Shown: piece after piece, positions 9,435-19,800 of the stretch | Layout of the letters: the number at the start of each line of letters is the position of its first letter | Numbering within the stretch: position 1 is the first letter of the stretch | IMG/VR virus record: IMGVR_UViG_3300030117_001623 | Coordinates: 1 to 44,386 of that record | Source of the DNA: a virus | Length of the DNA stretch: 44,386 nt | Strand: one strand, 5' to 3' | Program-made: the position numbers and the translations under genes | Notes under the pieces: generated by a model | Database searches by the model: none | Told to the model about the DNA's origin: nothing | What the model saw: the letters and a program-made list of their open reading frames with translations, nothing else

Positions 9435-10966
9435 TAGAACTCGATTACGATTTTGATGTCTTCTACTTGGTCGTTTGCACGACTGATTGATCTTCTATTA
9501 TCTATGTACACAACGTCACCAGAGTTTGAAGCAACTTCTGGTTTTGCATAACCATTGTTGAACTTCATACCTAAGTCATATTCTGTGTTGTTAATAGTTC
9601 TAGAAGATGAGTTTGGAACAGCAGGGAAGTTTACATCAGGTTGTCCCGCAGCACCAGAGGTTGCACCACTGACTACGTTAGAACCATCAAACTCATTCTG
9701 TGTACCTGTAACTTCTGGAAATATACCATCAACTGAGTTCTGATAATATTTCAAAACTTTTGTTGTAGCATTCCATGATATAACACGACCTCTAGCAGTA
9801 ACTGTTGTACCACCAACGACTCGTGATTGTGTAATAATTTCATCTGGAACATAGTTACCTTGGAATGTAGGAGAGAAGATAACTGCTTTAGCAGCAGAGA
9901 TCGTCAAGTCAGAGATAAGTTCCGATGTACCAAATTTAAGTGGGTTTGTGATAAGACCTATACGACGATAGTCGTTATCAACAGGGAAGTCACCTGCACC
10001 CTCATCATATGAGAGTTTGGCGTTGATCATAACCCTAAATGCACCGATCTCAGTAACAGCATCAGCACCGTGCCCACCAGGAGGAGGCATAATAACATCA
10101 ACTTGTCCACCAGTACCAGTACCAATACCAGTGATATTATCAACAGTGATTTTACCAAATGTGTATCCAGTACCACCAGATGTCACAGTAGCAGAGATAA
10201 CTTTACCACCGTCAACAACGATTGATACACGACCACCAGTTCCGTCACCGTTTATTGCTACGTTGTCGTAAGTACCATTGTTGTACCCAGACCCTGCAGC
10301 GTTAATAACAACAGTATCGACTTCACCTGATACTGCGTTTGTTTGAACAGCAGTGTTGGTGAATACTGGCATGTAATCGTTCGAGAAAAACTTAAGAACG
10401 CTTGCAACTGGAATAGTGTACATGTACTTCCAACGATACCCATCACCAGTAGTAATGATGCTAGTACTAGTACCAGTAGGCTCGACAGTAGAAGGTTTAC
10501 CATTTGGATCGGACGGAGATGTTCCATTATAGATGCATTTGTATACTTGATATTGAGAGTTTACAACATAGAAGTCAGAGTCATAAAGTTTAGTCGCACC
10601 AGAGGCAGCAGTTTTGGAGGGACTATAATCATGTCTGTACATGTCGTAAGTGAAACCAAGTCCACCAGTAGTTTGTTCTGGGGATACCCAGTCAATTCTA
10701 CGACAAACTTGCACAGTATCAGAAGCAAGTACACGCTTCATCGATACCATGTCGTCATATGAACCTGAGAACTCAGAGAATGAGTCTACCGCTTGAGGCG
10801 GTGAGTTTTCATTATCCCACGGTTGTGGTCTACCAATAAACAGATACAAACGATCTCTCGTTGCACCTGCAACTGTGTCAGATTGAGTTGAGTCAGGACC
10901 TTCTAATGCTTTAATAAACTTTTTCGCAGAAAAAATTCTAAACTGATCCGTTAATAAGGCTGCCAT
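9434..10966 (-). CDS. Baseplate wedge protein, gp8-like
   Basis: 510 residues. The N-terminal 200 (MAALLTDQFRIFSAKKFIKA, LYLFIGRPQPWDNE, TYDMYRHDYSPSK, DFYVVNSQYQVYKCIYNG, GDGYRWKYMYTIPV) follow the pattern of cyanophage proteins annotated as gp8 baseplate wedge. T4 gp8 has 334 residues; the extra length comes partly from Gly-rich beta repeats at about 220-290 (INAAGSGYNNGTYDNVAI, VTSGGTGYTFGKITVDNI) of the kind seen in the gp7-position protein. The C-terminus has NTEYDLGMKFNNGYAKPE and VYIDNRRSISRANDQVEDI. A Shine-Dalgarno (AGGAGGA) and a late promoter lie just upstream, so this gene starts a new transcription unit that continues into the DUF4815-type gene (TAATG overlap). Confidence 0.8.
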   Translation of the reverse strand: MAALLTDQFRIFSAKKFIKALEGPDSTQSDTVAGATRDRLYLFIGRPQPWDNENSPPQAVDSFSEFSGSYDDMVSMKRVLASDTVQVCRRIDWVSPEQTTGGLGFTYDMYRHDYSPSKTAASGATKLYDSDFYVVNSQYQVYKCIYNGTSPSDPNGKPSTVEPTGTSTSIITTGDGYRWKYMYTIPVASVLKFFSNDYMPVFTNTAVQTNAVSGEVDTVVINAAGSGYNNGTYDNVAINGDGTGGRVSIVVDGGKVISATVTSGGTGYTFGKITVDNITGIGTGTGGQVDVIMPPPGGHGADAVTEIGAFRVMINAKLSYDEGAGDFPVDNDYRRIGLITNPLKFGTSELISDLTISAAKAVIFSPTFQGNYVPDEIITQSRVVGGTTVTARGRVISWNATTKVLKYYQNSVDGIFPEVTGTQNEFDGSNVVSGATSGAAGQPDVNFPAVPNSSSRTINNTEYDLGMKFNNGYAKPEVASNSGDVVYIDNRRSISRANDQVEDIKIVIEF

Positions 10967-10991
10967 TGTTAGGTACTATTGTCCTCCTGTT

Positions 10992-10999
10992 TATTTATC
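10992..10999 (-). promoter_or_regulatory. T4-type late promoter (GATAAATA) before the gp8-like gene
   Basis: GATAAATA on the minus strand lies 25 bases before the ATG at 10966, in the only gap (37 bases) between the 1528-residue gene and the gp8-like gene. AGGAGGA lies between it and the start codon, in the spacing of a short late leader. Confidence 0.7.
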
Positions 11000-11003
11000 G
11001 TAG

Positions 11004-14000
11004 TTACGAGCGAACAGTTGTAAGATATTCAATGCTCTTAATCCTATAAGTTGCTCCACCGTTACCTACAAGATTCTCTCCACCTAATACTGCTTGTGCT
11101 GCAGCATTTGCACCTGTAGTATCTCCACTCGCATTTGTAAATGTTATAGTTGGGTGTAAAGCATAGGTGCCATCTACTGTTTGAGGGATTCCATACCCTC
11201 CATTATTAATGGTGATTGATGCAACTTGGTCTCCTGCAGTCGTCATAACTACAGTACCAGTTGCCTGTATATCTCCTGTATTTTCTATTGCTATTGTTGG
11301 GACTCCAGTATAGTTAGTTCCAGGATTTGCAATAATAAAATCAATCACACTGCTATTTTGGGAGAACTCATAGAGTAATCCACCGATACCAATGTTAACA
11401 TTATTTGTGTTATATGGAACTATATCTTTGACTTGTAATACACCAGTTTGATTATTCCATGAAACAACTGTTGCTTGAACTCCAGAAATAGCACCAGTTA
11501 CAACTTCATTCGTTTGATAGTTTGTAGTTGTACCTGCTGATATGTCTAATGTGATATTTATCACTGCACTGTGTGCTGCACCGTCTGCAAGTCCACCTGC
11601 AGAGGTGACTGTTGCATACTTAAATGGTATGTCACCATCCTTGATACTATCACCAACTTGGAATAGGGTTGTGTTTGTACCACCTTGGGTTTCTTCAATA
11701 CCATAAAGTGAACTGTATATACCACCATCAAGACTAATTTGGCCAGCAAAGTCTGTATTAGTATTGATTAGATCAGGTATACCATCTCCTGCTCCAGAGT
11801 TTTCATCATCATCTTCAAAATCTTTATCTGTTAACGTTCCGATAGGATCTGTCAATGTTGTAATACTATTACCAGGTGAATCAATAACAGTGTGTGGTAA
11901 AATACCTGCACCAGAAGAAGCAGCAACACCTGCATCAAACTGAACAATAGCATCTTCAGTTGCTGCTCTACCACCATCGATAAATGCTAGTTCATCAACT
12001 TCAAATGTAACAAGAAGTTCTCTGGTTGAAGAGTTCCAGTCATATACTTTAGCAACTTTATTATTTGCACTCTCAACACGACGTATAACTCTGTCACCAA
12101 CATTGAACTTATAGTTTGATATACCAGTGGTAGTATCGTTCTGGTTAGCATCAAGTACGACTCTCTGATCATAGTTAAAGTTTACACCACGAGTTAAACC
12201 GCTAAATCTACCTGCACTCTTAGCAGTGTATGTTATAGTTTCTCTATTGATTATTATTTGACCAGAACCAGGATATGCATCTGTAGAGTCAACATATATG
12301 TTTGTATCATTTGCGGTAACATCTTTGACAAGACCTGTAAGGTATATTGCAGATGAGTTAAATGCCTGTCTTGCTCTAGTCTTACGTTTAAGATTTACAA
12401 GTTTTGTGAATATAATGTTTGGAACTGAGGTGTATCCTTCACCTGGATCAGTGATATTAATACCTGTGATAGCACCCTGTGATATAGTTGCTTCTGCTTT
12501 TGCACCTATACCTCCACCACCAGTTATGAGAATATAAGGTTCTTCTTGATAAAACTCACCTGGATTTACAATATTGACAGATGTAACTTTACCTAGAGTA
12601 TCAATCTCAGCAGCACCCTGTGCACCTTGTCCACCACCACCTTCAAAGATGAGTGTTGGAGGAGTAGCATAGTTTCTACCTTGATTGAGTAGAGATAGAC
12701 CAGTAACAGTCTGAACAGTAGGAGTTCCTAATGCACCAGATCCTTCTCCACCAAGAATTTTTGCTTTTGCAGGACCAAAATAGTTATCACCCTTTACAGT
12801 CATCTTAACATAAGATACTGATCCGTTAGGGTTTAATACAACATCACCTGTTGCTAGTGATGGGAATACAGTAGGTTGTGCAGGAACTGTATCTCCTTCA
12901 AACAAAGGAACGCCATAATACTTGGGACCTATGGCATATGGATATGTAGGCATACCCATAGCATTCTCTGTCATAAAGTATGCATAAGTTCCATTAGGAT
13001 ACTCTGGCGTTACTCCAAACTTACCATTATATTCATCTAAAGTTCCTACACTAGAATCATAAATGTAATCTGATGTGAGGTCTCCAAGAATATAACCATC
13101 GTTAACAAGTCTTAGACCATGACCTGAGGAAATGTATCCAAAAAGATATAGGACGCTAGGTGCATCTACAGGAACTGTAAATGTTATGCCTCTGGTTGTT
13201 GCTCCATTAAATAAACTCAGATATTGTTGATATGTAACGTTACTGCCATTGATCTGATATGATATGCCTTGACCCGAATACAAGACTGATTCTAAACCAA
13301 TAACTACTGGATTATTTGAATGCCAACCATCTGTTTGCGTAGAAATAAGTATATGATTCGACCCTGTATTACTTGCGTCGTCTTGGTTGAATATATACGT
13401 TCTTCCTCTTTTCAGATTCAAAAACTCAGGTGATGATCCATTGAATGTAAACTGACCACCTGCAATAGTAACTGTATAAGTTTCTGTACCTGCAGTGTTT
13501 ACAATCGGTCTAGCACCTTGTAACTCAGCAGTGGTTCTTAATCTATAACTAGAAGTTTCCCTTGCTACTGTGCCAGAAGAATTATATCCCCAAGGTCCGT
13601 ATATTGGATATCCATCAAAGGACATCCCAATAATCTTGGAGTGACCATCAGTATGTCTAGAATAATCTAATGTTCCTGCATTTGCAGTACCATAAAAATC
13701 CTCGACATAGTATGTATTCATATTAACGTCATCATCATCGTCAGTTGAGGTATCCAAGATCATATAACCTTCATCGCCAGAATATCCTGACATATAACGA
13801 TGATTACCACAATAGTAATATATTTTTTGTGTCTCATCAGCATTCATTATGAATATTGGTCTTAATGAATTTTCATAATCTGCAGCATGAGCAGGAGGAG
13901 AAGTAACAGTGAAACTATTACCTTGTCCTGTATGATAATGACACCAATAATACATTGTTGAAGGTGCACTGGTAGGTACAGTCCATGTAACTGTGCGACT

Positions 14001-15590
14001 TGTAGCAGCATTAAATCCGCTAACATATGCTGCCATAGAAACAACAGATCCATCCAACTTATAAGTAACACCATTCATATAATGACCATGACCACCGTGA
14101 TCTCCACCAGGTCCAGTACTAAACATTAATGGATGATTTGCTCCACCATATACTTCGTTACTATTATCTGACTGATCAAAGATATAAGTTGAACCTCTTA
14201 CTAAAGCATAGTTGGCAGGTTTTTCAACGCCATCAAAATAATATACGCCCGTAGATTGTCCTGCAACACTATCTACACCTATCGTTACTGCAATATTAAC
14301 AGTAGATATAGTAGCAGAAGAACCTGTGCTATTGTAATATAATGTTCCGCCATTTAGTGTACCATCAGCAGTTGTAGAGAACTGCATAGGATGAGAACTA
14401 TTTGAACTATCTGCTTGATCCCATATTATGAGGTAGTTTTTCTTAACTTTAATATTTTCTGGAGCAAGGTAGAATTGACCTGGCGTAAAATTACCAAACT
14501 CTGATGCATCAGCACCAAACTCGATATAAAACAGACCATTAGGGAAAGTGATAGGATCACTTGCCACTCGAAACTTAAATCCATTTGAACCTAGGCATAG
14601 ATCTTGATCTTGAAAAGCACCACCACTCGTGTCTCTCAAGTATACTCTAGTTATAACATTTAAATTATTTCTAACAACCTTCGCAATAGTTCCTCTTGCA
14701 GTCCCTGCCACCTCATCTACTATTCTACCTACTTCTACATTACCTAGAGTTTCATCTACAGAATCAACTATTAACATTACATTATCAAGTTCAGTCTTAA
14801 CAGTCCATGTAAACTGTTCTTGAAGTCCCCATTCAAATACACCATTTGCAAGTTTGAACTCTTCTAGAGTTTTACTTGTATGATAATAATATACTTGATT
14901 ATCTAATATTGCATCATATAGGTTTGTATTTTTGATGTAGTTATATTTTATAACATCAATAGGTAAGTTTGTAGGTGCACCACCTGCTGTACCCCAATCA
15001 GCAGTATGTAATAGACCACCATTTGCTAATATACCAACTGCCTGATTAGTTGAAAACTGTCTTGTACCTGGATTTGGAACATCTTTACCACCACGAAATA
15101 CAAACTCTTGATTAAAAGTTCTATCAAGAATTGTAGTTGCTCCACCTGGTTGATACTCAGTTGGAAATATTTGAGATGGTTTAGGATGATTATCAGATAC
15201 TATTGTTAATCTGTCAGTCTTTACTGTACCAGATGTAGCAAAGGTTCCTGTTGTTGGTGAGTTAGGATGACCTTGCCATATTCTATTAAAATCAAATGAA
15301 TCTACTACGTTTGGTGTTTCTTGCTCAGGAATGATCTGCAAACGTAACGGATCATATCCTCTTCCTCTATTTAAAACTCTTACATGGATTATCTGTCCTG
15401 CACCATCATCAATGATTGGATATAATAATGCCTCTACATCAGGTGTACCACATCCAGTCACAGTAAGTCTAGGTGGATCAGATTGATTATAACCTGATCC
15501 TCCATTTATTACTTTTACAGCACGAACTCCAAATACTTCATCAAAGATTGGTTCAATGACTGCGCCTGATCCTGGAACGTCTCTTGCCAT
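11004..15590 (-). CDS. Virion protein with nested cupredoxin-like and YHYH domains, 1528 aa
   Basis: A mosaic structural protein. Gly-rich beta repeats occur at ~20-90 ([14 protein letters not shown]) and again at ~920-1100 and near the end. Cupredoxin-like domain A starts ~370, with H400 in HPMQFS and the C594-x2-H597-x2-M600 motif in [10 protein letters not shown]. Domain B (~423-565) is nested inside A, with H486 in HPLMFS and C550-x2-H553. A YHYH domain follows (~630-900; [13 protein letters not shown] ... [19 protein letters not shown]). It is split by a third, degenerate cupredoxin-like domain C (~697-830) that has lost the Cys. [20 protein letters not shown] module lies at ~1120. The start is set by the stop of the 422-residue gene 4 bases upstream; there is no clear Shine-Dalgarno, so coupling is likely. 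It is probably a fibre or baseplate decoration protein. Copper binding is not shown. Confidence 0.8.
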   Translation of the reverse strand: MARDVPGSGAVIEPIFDEVFGVRAVKVINGGSGYNQSDPPRLTVTGCGTPDVEALLYPIIDDGAGQIIHVRVLNRGRGYDPLRLQIIPEQETPNVVDSFDFNRIWQGHPNSPTTGTFATSGTVKTDRLTIVSDNHPKPSQIFPTEYQPGGATTILDRTFNQEFVFRGGKDVPNPGTRQFSTNQAVGILANGGLLHTADWGTAGGAPTNLPIDVIKYNYIKNTNLYDAILDNQVYYYHTSKTLEEFKLANGVFEWGLQEQFTWTVKTELDNVMLIVDSVDETLGNVEVGRIVDEVAGTARGTIAKVVRNNLNVITRVYLRDTSGGAFQDQDLCLGSNGFKFRVASDPITFPNGLFYIEFGADASEFGNFTPGQFYLAPENIKVKKNYLIIWDQADSSNSSHPMQFSTTADGTLNGGTLYYNSTGSSATISTVNIAVTIGVDSVAGQSTGVYYFDGVEKPANYALVRGSTYIFDQSDNSNEVYGGANHPLMFSTGPGGDHGGHGHYMNGVTYKLDGSVVSMAAYVSGFNAATSRTVTWTVPTSAPSTMYYWCHYHTGQGNSFTVTSPPAHAADYENSLRPIFIMNADETQKIYYYCGNHRYMSGYSGDEGYMILDTSTDDDDDVNMNTYYVEDFYGTANAGTLDYSRHTDGHSKIIGMSFDGYPIYGPWGYNSSGTVARETSSYRLRTTAELQGARPIVNTAGTETYTVTIAGGQFTFNGSSPEFLNLKRGRTYIFNQDDASNTGSNHILISTQTDGWHSNNPVVIGLESVLYSGQGISYQINGSNVTYQQYLSLFNGATTRGITFTVPVDAPSVLYLFGYISSGHGLRLVNDGYILGDLTSDYIYDSSVGTLDEYNGKFGVTPEYPNGTYAYFMTENAMGMPTYPYAIGPKYYGVPLFEGDTVPAQPTVFPSLATGDVVLNPNGSVSYVKMTVKGDNYFGPAKAKILGGEGSGALGTPTVQTVTGLSLLNQGRNYATPPTLIFEGGGGQGAQGAAEIDTLGKVTSVNIVNPGEFYQEEPYILITGGGGIGAKAEATISQGAITGINITDPGEGYTSVPNIIFTKLVNLKRKTRARQAFNSSAIYLTGLVKDVTANDTNIYVDSTDAYPGSGQIIINRETITYTAKSAGRFSGLTRGVNFNYDQRVVLDANQNDTTTGISNYKFNVGDRVIRRVESANNKVAKVYDWNSSTRELLVTFEVDELAFIDGGRAATEDAIVQFDAGVAASSGAGILPHTVIDSPGNSITTLTDPIGTLTDKDFEDDDENSGAGDGIPDLINTNTDFAGQISLDGGIYSSLYGIEETQGGTNTTLFQVGDSIKDGDIPFKYATVTSAGGLADGAAHSAVINITLDISAGTTTNYQTNEVVTGAISGVQATVVSWNNQTGVLQVKDIVPYNTNNVNIGIGGLLYEFSQNSSVIDFIIANPGTNYTGVPTIAIENTGDIQATGTVVMTTAGDQVASITINNGGYGIPQTVDGTYALHPTITFTNASGDTTGANAAAQAVLGGENLVGNGGATYRIKSIEYLTTVRS
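12900..13705 (-). other. YHYH domain split by a cupredoxin-like insertion
   Basis: The first half ([20 protein letters not shown] ... TSSYRLRT) ends near 13500 and the second half (DYIYD ... [14 protein letters not shown] ... YPYAIGPKY) begins near 13085. About 400 bases between them encode a cupredoxin-like fold ([45 protein letters not shown]) whose expected Cys position is Phe-Gly. The uninterrupted YHYH copy in the giant protein (32110-32550) shows where the join should be. Confidence 0.65.
13760..14470 (-). other. Nested pair of cupredoxin-like domains (B inside A)
   Basis: Domain A begins with YLIIWDQAD and [11 protein letters not shown] (about 14470-14330) and ends with [17 protein letters not shown] (about 13865-13760). 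Between them lies a whole second domain B with its own [42 protein letters not shown]. The C-x2-H-x2-M spacing of A is that of amicyanin. In B the residue at the Met position is Gln556, the axial ligand type of stellacyanin. Confidence 0.6.
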
Positions 15591-15594
15591 TTAG

Positions 15595-16863
15595 TTATGA
15601 TACTACATTAATAGTTCCTTGCATTGCAGCATGGAGTGTACACTGATAATAAAGAGTTGATGGAGCATCAAAAGGTACAGTCCAATATAAGATTGAACTT
15701 ATACTACCAGTTTGTCCTGTGGTATATGGTGTGCCAGATAAACCCTGTGTTGATTGAATCCTAAATGGGTGTCCACCTCCTTCAACACTATTGTCAAATG
15801 CATAAGTAAATCCTCTATGCACATATAATGTTGGGTCACGGTTTTCCCCTGCAGGAAGACCAGGTCCACTGATTAGGAAGTCGTTACTAGCATTCTCTAC
15901 AGGTGCACCTATCTCATACCATATGATTGGTCCAGTTGTAGGAGTGGGAATCCACTCAGATCCTGACCAATACAACATATCACCTTGAGTTAGACCTGAT
16001 GTATTTGTATCAGTTAGAGCAGCAAGTGTTGTTGTCAAAGTTCCAGAGAAGTTCACCGTTACAGTGTCTCCAGAAACTGCAGTAGTAATATTGGTACCAC
16101 CTGCAATAGTCAGTGTATCTGTCTGACTGTTAGCAGTTGTAGATCCTGTGTCACCTGCAACAGATGCGAATACGTTTATACTACCAATACCTGCAGCATC
16201 ATCAGCAGGTAACCATTTGCCACTAGATGTGTTCCATTTTAAAACTTGATCATTATTAGGGGGTGTTGTAGTCGTATCAACATCAGATAGCATGTTAACA
16301 CTAGATCTTTCAGTCAATAGTTTTACTTGAGAGTTACCTACACCACCTGCAGTGATATTCATATTTACATATGGATTATCATCACCACTGACTGTAAAGA
16401 AGTAACCTCTATAAGTTCCAACTGCAGGTGCTCCTGCTAGTGTACTATATTCATTGTCATATGTTATTGATGTTGGAAATATAATTGTCCCACTTTCTGC
16501 AGCGTTTGGTGCTGCCTTTGTACCTTTGAATATTGATGTTACGCCACCTGCTGATAATGTTAAATCTCCTGATCCATTTGTTGCTACCGCTATATTACCG
16601 TTACTTGAAGAAACTATAGAGTTTCCATTTACATCTAATGCTGCAGTCAGGTTAGTGTAATCTGAAGGCAGGAATGTGGCACCGTTATATCTTAATACTT
16701 GTCCCACAGCAGGGTTTGTGGTATCGACAGTAAGTGTCGTACCATTTCCTAGGGCAGTATATATTTCATTAAAGTTGTCATTGACCTTATCGCCTCCGAC
16801 TCTCAGGGTATCACCCGTGTTGTCGTTAGCAGCAGATCCAAGACCTATCGTTTGCTTGGCCAT
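15595..16863 (-). CDS. Fibre-like structural protein with C-terminal cupredoxin-like domain, 422 aa
   Basis: The N-terminus (IGLGSAANDNTGDTLRVGG, KVNDNFNEIYTALGNG) is the 'ND-x-TGD-LR ... K-x-N-x-NF-x-E-Y' motif of many phage tail fibre and structural proteins. The middle is Thr/Ser/Gly-rich beta sequence with LKWNTSSGKWLP and LYWSGSEWIP turns. Residues ~340-422 form a cupredoxin-like domain: RGFTYAFDNSVEGGG, H365 in HPFRI, TVPFDAPSTLYYQ, then C408-x2-H411-x2-M414 at the very end. It follows a late promoter 20 bases upstream and is 4 bases from the next start. Probably virion-exposed; whether it binds copper is untested. Confidence 0.8.
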   Translation of the reverse strand: MAKQTIGLGSAANDNTGDTLRVGGDKVNDNFNEIYTALGNGTTLTVDTTNPAVGQVLRYNGATFLPSDYTNLTAALDVNGNSIVSSSNGNIAVATNGSGDLTLSAGGVTSIFKGTKAAPNAAESGTIIFPTSITYDNEYSTLAGAPAVGTYRGYFFTVSGDDNPYVNMNITAGGVGNSQVKLLTERSSVNMLSDVDTTTTPPNNDQVLKWNTSSGKWLPADDAAGIGSINVFASVAGDTGSTTANSQTDTLTIAGGTNITTAVSGDTVTVNFSGTLTTTLAALTDTNTSGLTQGDMLYWSGSEWIPTPTTGPIIWYEIGAPVENASNDFLISGPGLPAGENRDPTLYVHRGFTYAFDNSVEGGGHPFRIQSTQGLSGTPYTTGQTGSISSILYWTVPFDAPSTLYYQCTLHAAMQGTINVVS

Positions 16864-16882
16864 CGCTGATACAATTTTTAGT

Positions 16883-16890
16883 TATTTATG
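16883..16890 (-). promoter_or_regulatory. T4-type late promoter (CATAAATA) overlapping the giant gene's stop
   Basis: CATAAATA on the minus strand contains the TAA stop of the 6617-residue gene (16886-16888) and lies 20 bases before the ATG at 16863. It would restart transcription after a 20-kb gene. Confidence 0.7.
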
Positions 16891-19800
16891 GGGTTTCGGG
16901 GTCTACCAACTCCTCTCCGTAAGTTGATATATCTGGAGCAGTCCAGTCATCAGGTACGGTAGTCTCAACATTGATAGCAGGATTTTGGTATCCAGTACCA
17001 CTTGCACTGAGTTCAACACCTGCAACACCAACTAGTGCACGGATGTTTCCATCAAATCCTGAGATGGAGTCTATTCTAACAGTTGGTCTAGTTGTGTATC
17101 CAGAACCACCGTTAGTAACTTGAACCTGATCAATAAATCCAGATGTCAAGACTGCAGTTGCAGTTGCTTTCTGACCAAATACAGATCCAAGATAATCAAA
17201 TGTGATTAGAGAGTTTGATGATTCAATAACAGCAACTTCTCTATCTGATGTTTCACCTTGTATATCAATAAAGTCACCTGGTTCGATTGGAGGTACAACT
17301 TCAGCAGCGTCAACGTCTGCTTCAGAACCAACATATGAGAAGGCAACAAATGTTGATCCAAATCTAGGAACTTCAGAGAAGATGATTCTAGAACCAACAA
17401 TCTCAAAACCAACTCCAGGTTCTTGGATAACACCGTTGAGTGAACAAATAATATTGTTCTCAGGTCTTATCACACTAGACTGTACACCTTCAGTCAATGT
17501 CAAAGAGTAGAACACATCGTTACGTTTCAAGTTGAATGACTGTCTCAATGAGTCAAACTCGAATGAAATATCATCTAACTGTCTTAGTTTACCAATATAG
17601 AATCCAGTAAATGATGCACCCAAATCTGGTGGTTCAGTAAACTGAATCTGGTTGGAGAACGCTGTATATGCGTTACTTGCACCTGGTGGTTGTAATATAC
17701 CATTAATGAATATTAAGAGGTGTCCTGCGGGATCTGGAAGGTATGTAGTACCGTTTGTAATAGTGAGTGGGAAGTTTGTTGTAGTTCCATCAAATCCTTT
17801 AAATGATCTCTTAACTCTTGCCTTAAGATCAACTTGTGAGAATATAACAGCACCGTATGAATCAGGTCCTTTGATAGCATCTCTGACACCAAATGATCCT
17901 GTAACATCACTTAAGTATAGACGCTTGTTAATACCATCAACACGAACGTCTTGTACAAGAGCAGCACCTGCACCTGCAGTTGTAACTATAGTTGATATAG
18001 TAGCATATCCAACTGGGAATGATGCTGCTAAACCATAATCACCAACAGTATCACCATTAGTAAATGTTCCTTGATACTCAATCATGTAGATGTAATTATT
18101 TGCAATATCTACATCAGTAATGATACCGTATGTGGCAGAATCTTGAACACCAGATACAACCTTATAAAGTCTATTACCAACTGAGAAGTTGTTAAGATTA
18201 CTGATAATATTAATACCAAATCTCTTATAACCTCTTGATGCGATTCTATCACCAACACCAATATCAAGACCTGCATACTTACTTACCACGATGTATTGTC
18301 TAGAAGATTCTGGATATACAACAGCAGTAGTTTCAAATGTTCCTAATAGTGATTCAGTGTCAACAGTAAGTTTACCACCTGTGTTATCTGTAACTGCTGC
18401 TTGTGCTTTCAAGAATGATGTTGGTTGTGCAGTTGCACCAGATGTATAACCCTTAAATGGAATGTCAGCAACAAAGTCACCCTTAAGATCAATGATATGA
18501 ACACGAGTTTCAATAGCACTAATCTGAGCAGTAGTAGAGTTAGTTGCACCAACAACGTTATCTGATATTGCCCAAGGACCTGCAGTCACCTTAACATCAA
18601 GATACTTAAAGTTCTCATCTTCAAAGAATCCGTAAACAACACCAGTTACAGATGGAGCACCCTGTTTAGCAACAACTTCATTCATTGTGTAAGGACCATC
18701 TGTGATGTTACCGTCTATTCTAAATCTTGAATAAACTTGAACAACTAAACCTTCATTTAAAGTTATATTCTCAATCTCAGCATATGAGTTACTCAATAAA
18801 CCATAAACATAATCAGCATTATTTGCTCCACCCTTGATAGCAACTGGTATAGTTCTTCCAGTTGTGAATACCTTGGTTGGAAGTTGTATATTTCTATTTG
18901 TTGTAAGTTGTATGTATGATGTATCATCTGTAAACTGAGTTCTAATAATGCCTATCAAGTATCTGACGACTGCAGCAACAGAATCTTTAGTGTAGTCTGA
19001 TGCAGCAGTGCTATCATAGAATGAATAGAAACCAGAGTTTGTAGCAGGAGATGTGAGTGTGCCATCAAGAGATGCCAACATATATGTTTCTAGCAAATCA
19101 AGAATAAAGTTCTTAGTGTTAAATCCAGTATCAGCGTAGAATAATTTACCACTCTGTGCTTGATATGGATCAAGATCATTCTTAGTAAGTTTAGCACCCC
19201 AAACAAGAATACCAGTAGAACCATCACCAGTCCAAACACTACTTCCACTTCCACTCTTAATAATGAACTTAGATCTTAGAGTTGTAAATCCAAAGGAGAA
19301 TCTTGCAGTAATAAAGCATCTAAACCAACCGTTTCCAAGAGGTATTGCACCAAATGCTTGAGCAGTAATACCACCTTGAGGTGTAAAGACTGTGCTTGTT
19401 GTGCCAGTTGTAAGATTAAGATCAAAGAATACATTCTGTTCACCTGCGCCACCTGGATCAAGTTGCATTTGGAATCTGACTCCTTGTGATCCAGATTCCT
19501 TAACAAATGCTGAGAATGTAAATGTTTGAGTTTCATCTAATCCAACAGCACCAGTATCGAATGTTTCTGTGTTATTATCGAATGTAGTTGTACCAGAGTC
19601 AAATGTCTCAAACGCAGTTAGACTGTAATCTCTATTAATTTCATGTTGACCATTCTGACCATTATTAGGTGTTACATCTTCTGCAGTTTGCGTTTCATCA
19701 GGAGCAAGAGTTGAAACGTTATCTGTTATTGTTACATTAGTTGTAGGTGTCCAGTTGACTGCATATGCTTCTGGATTTGTCCAGAGGTTTGTACCTGCAA

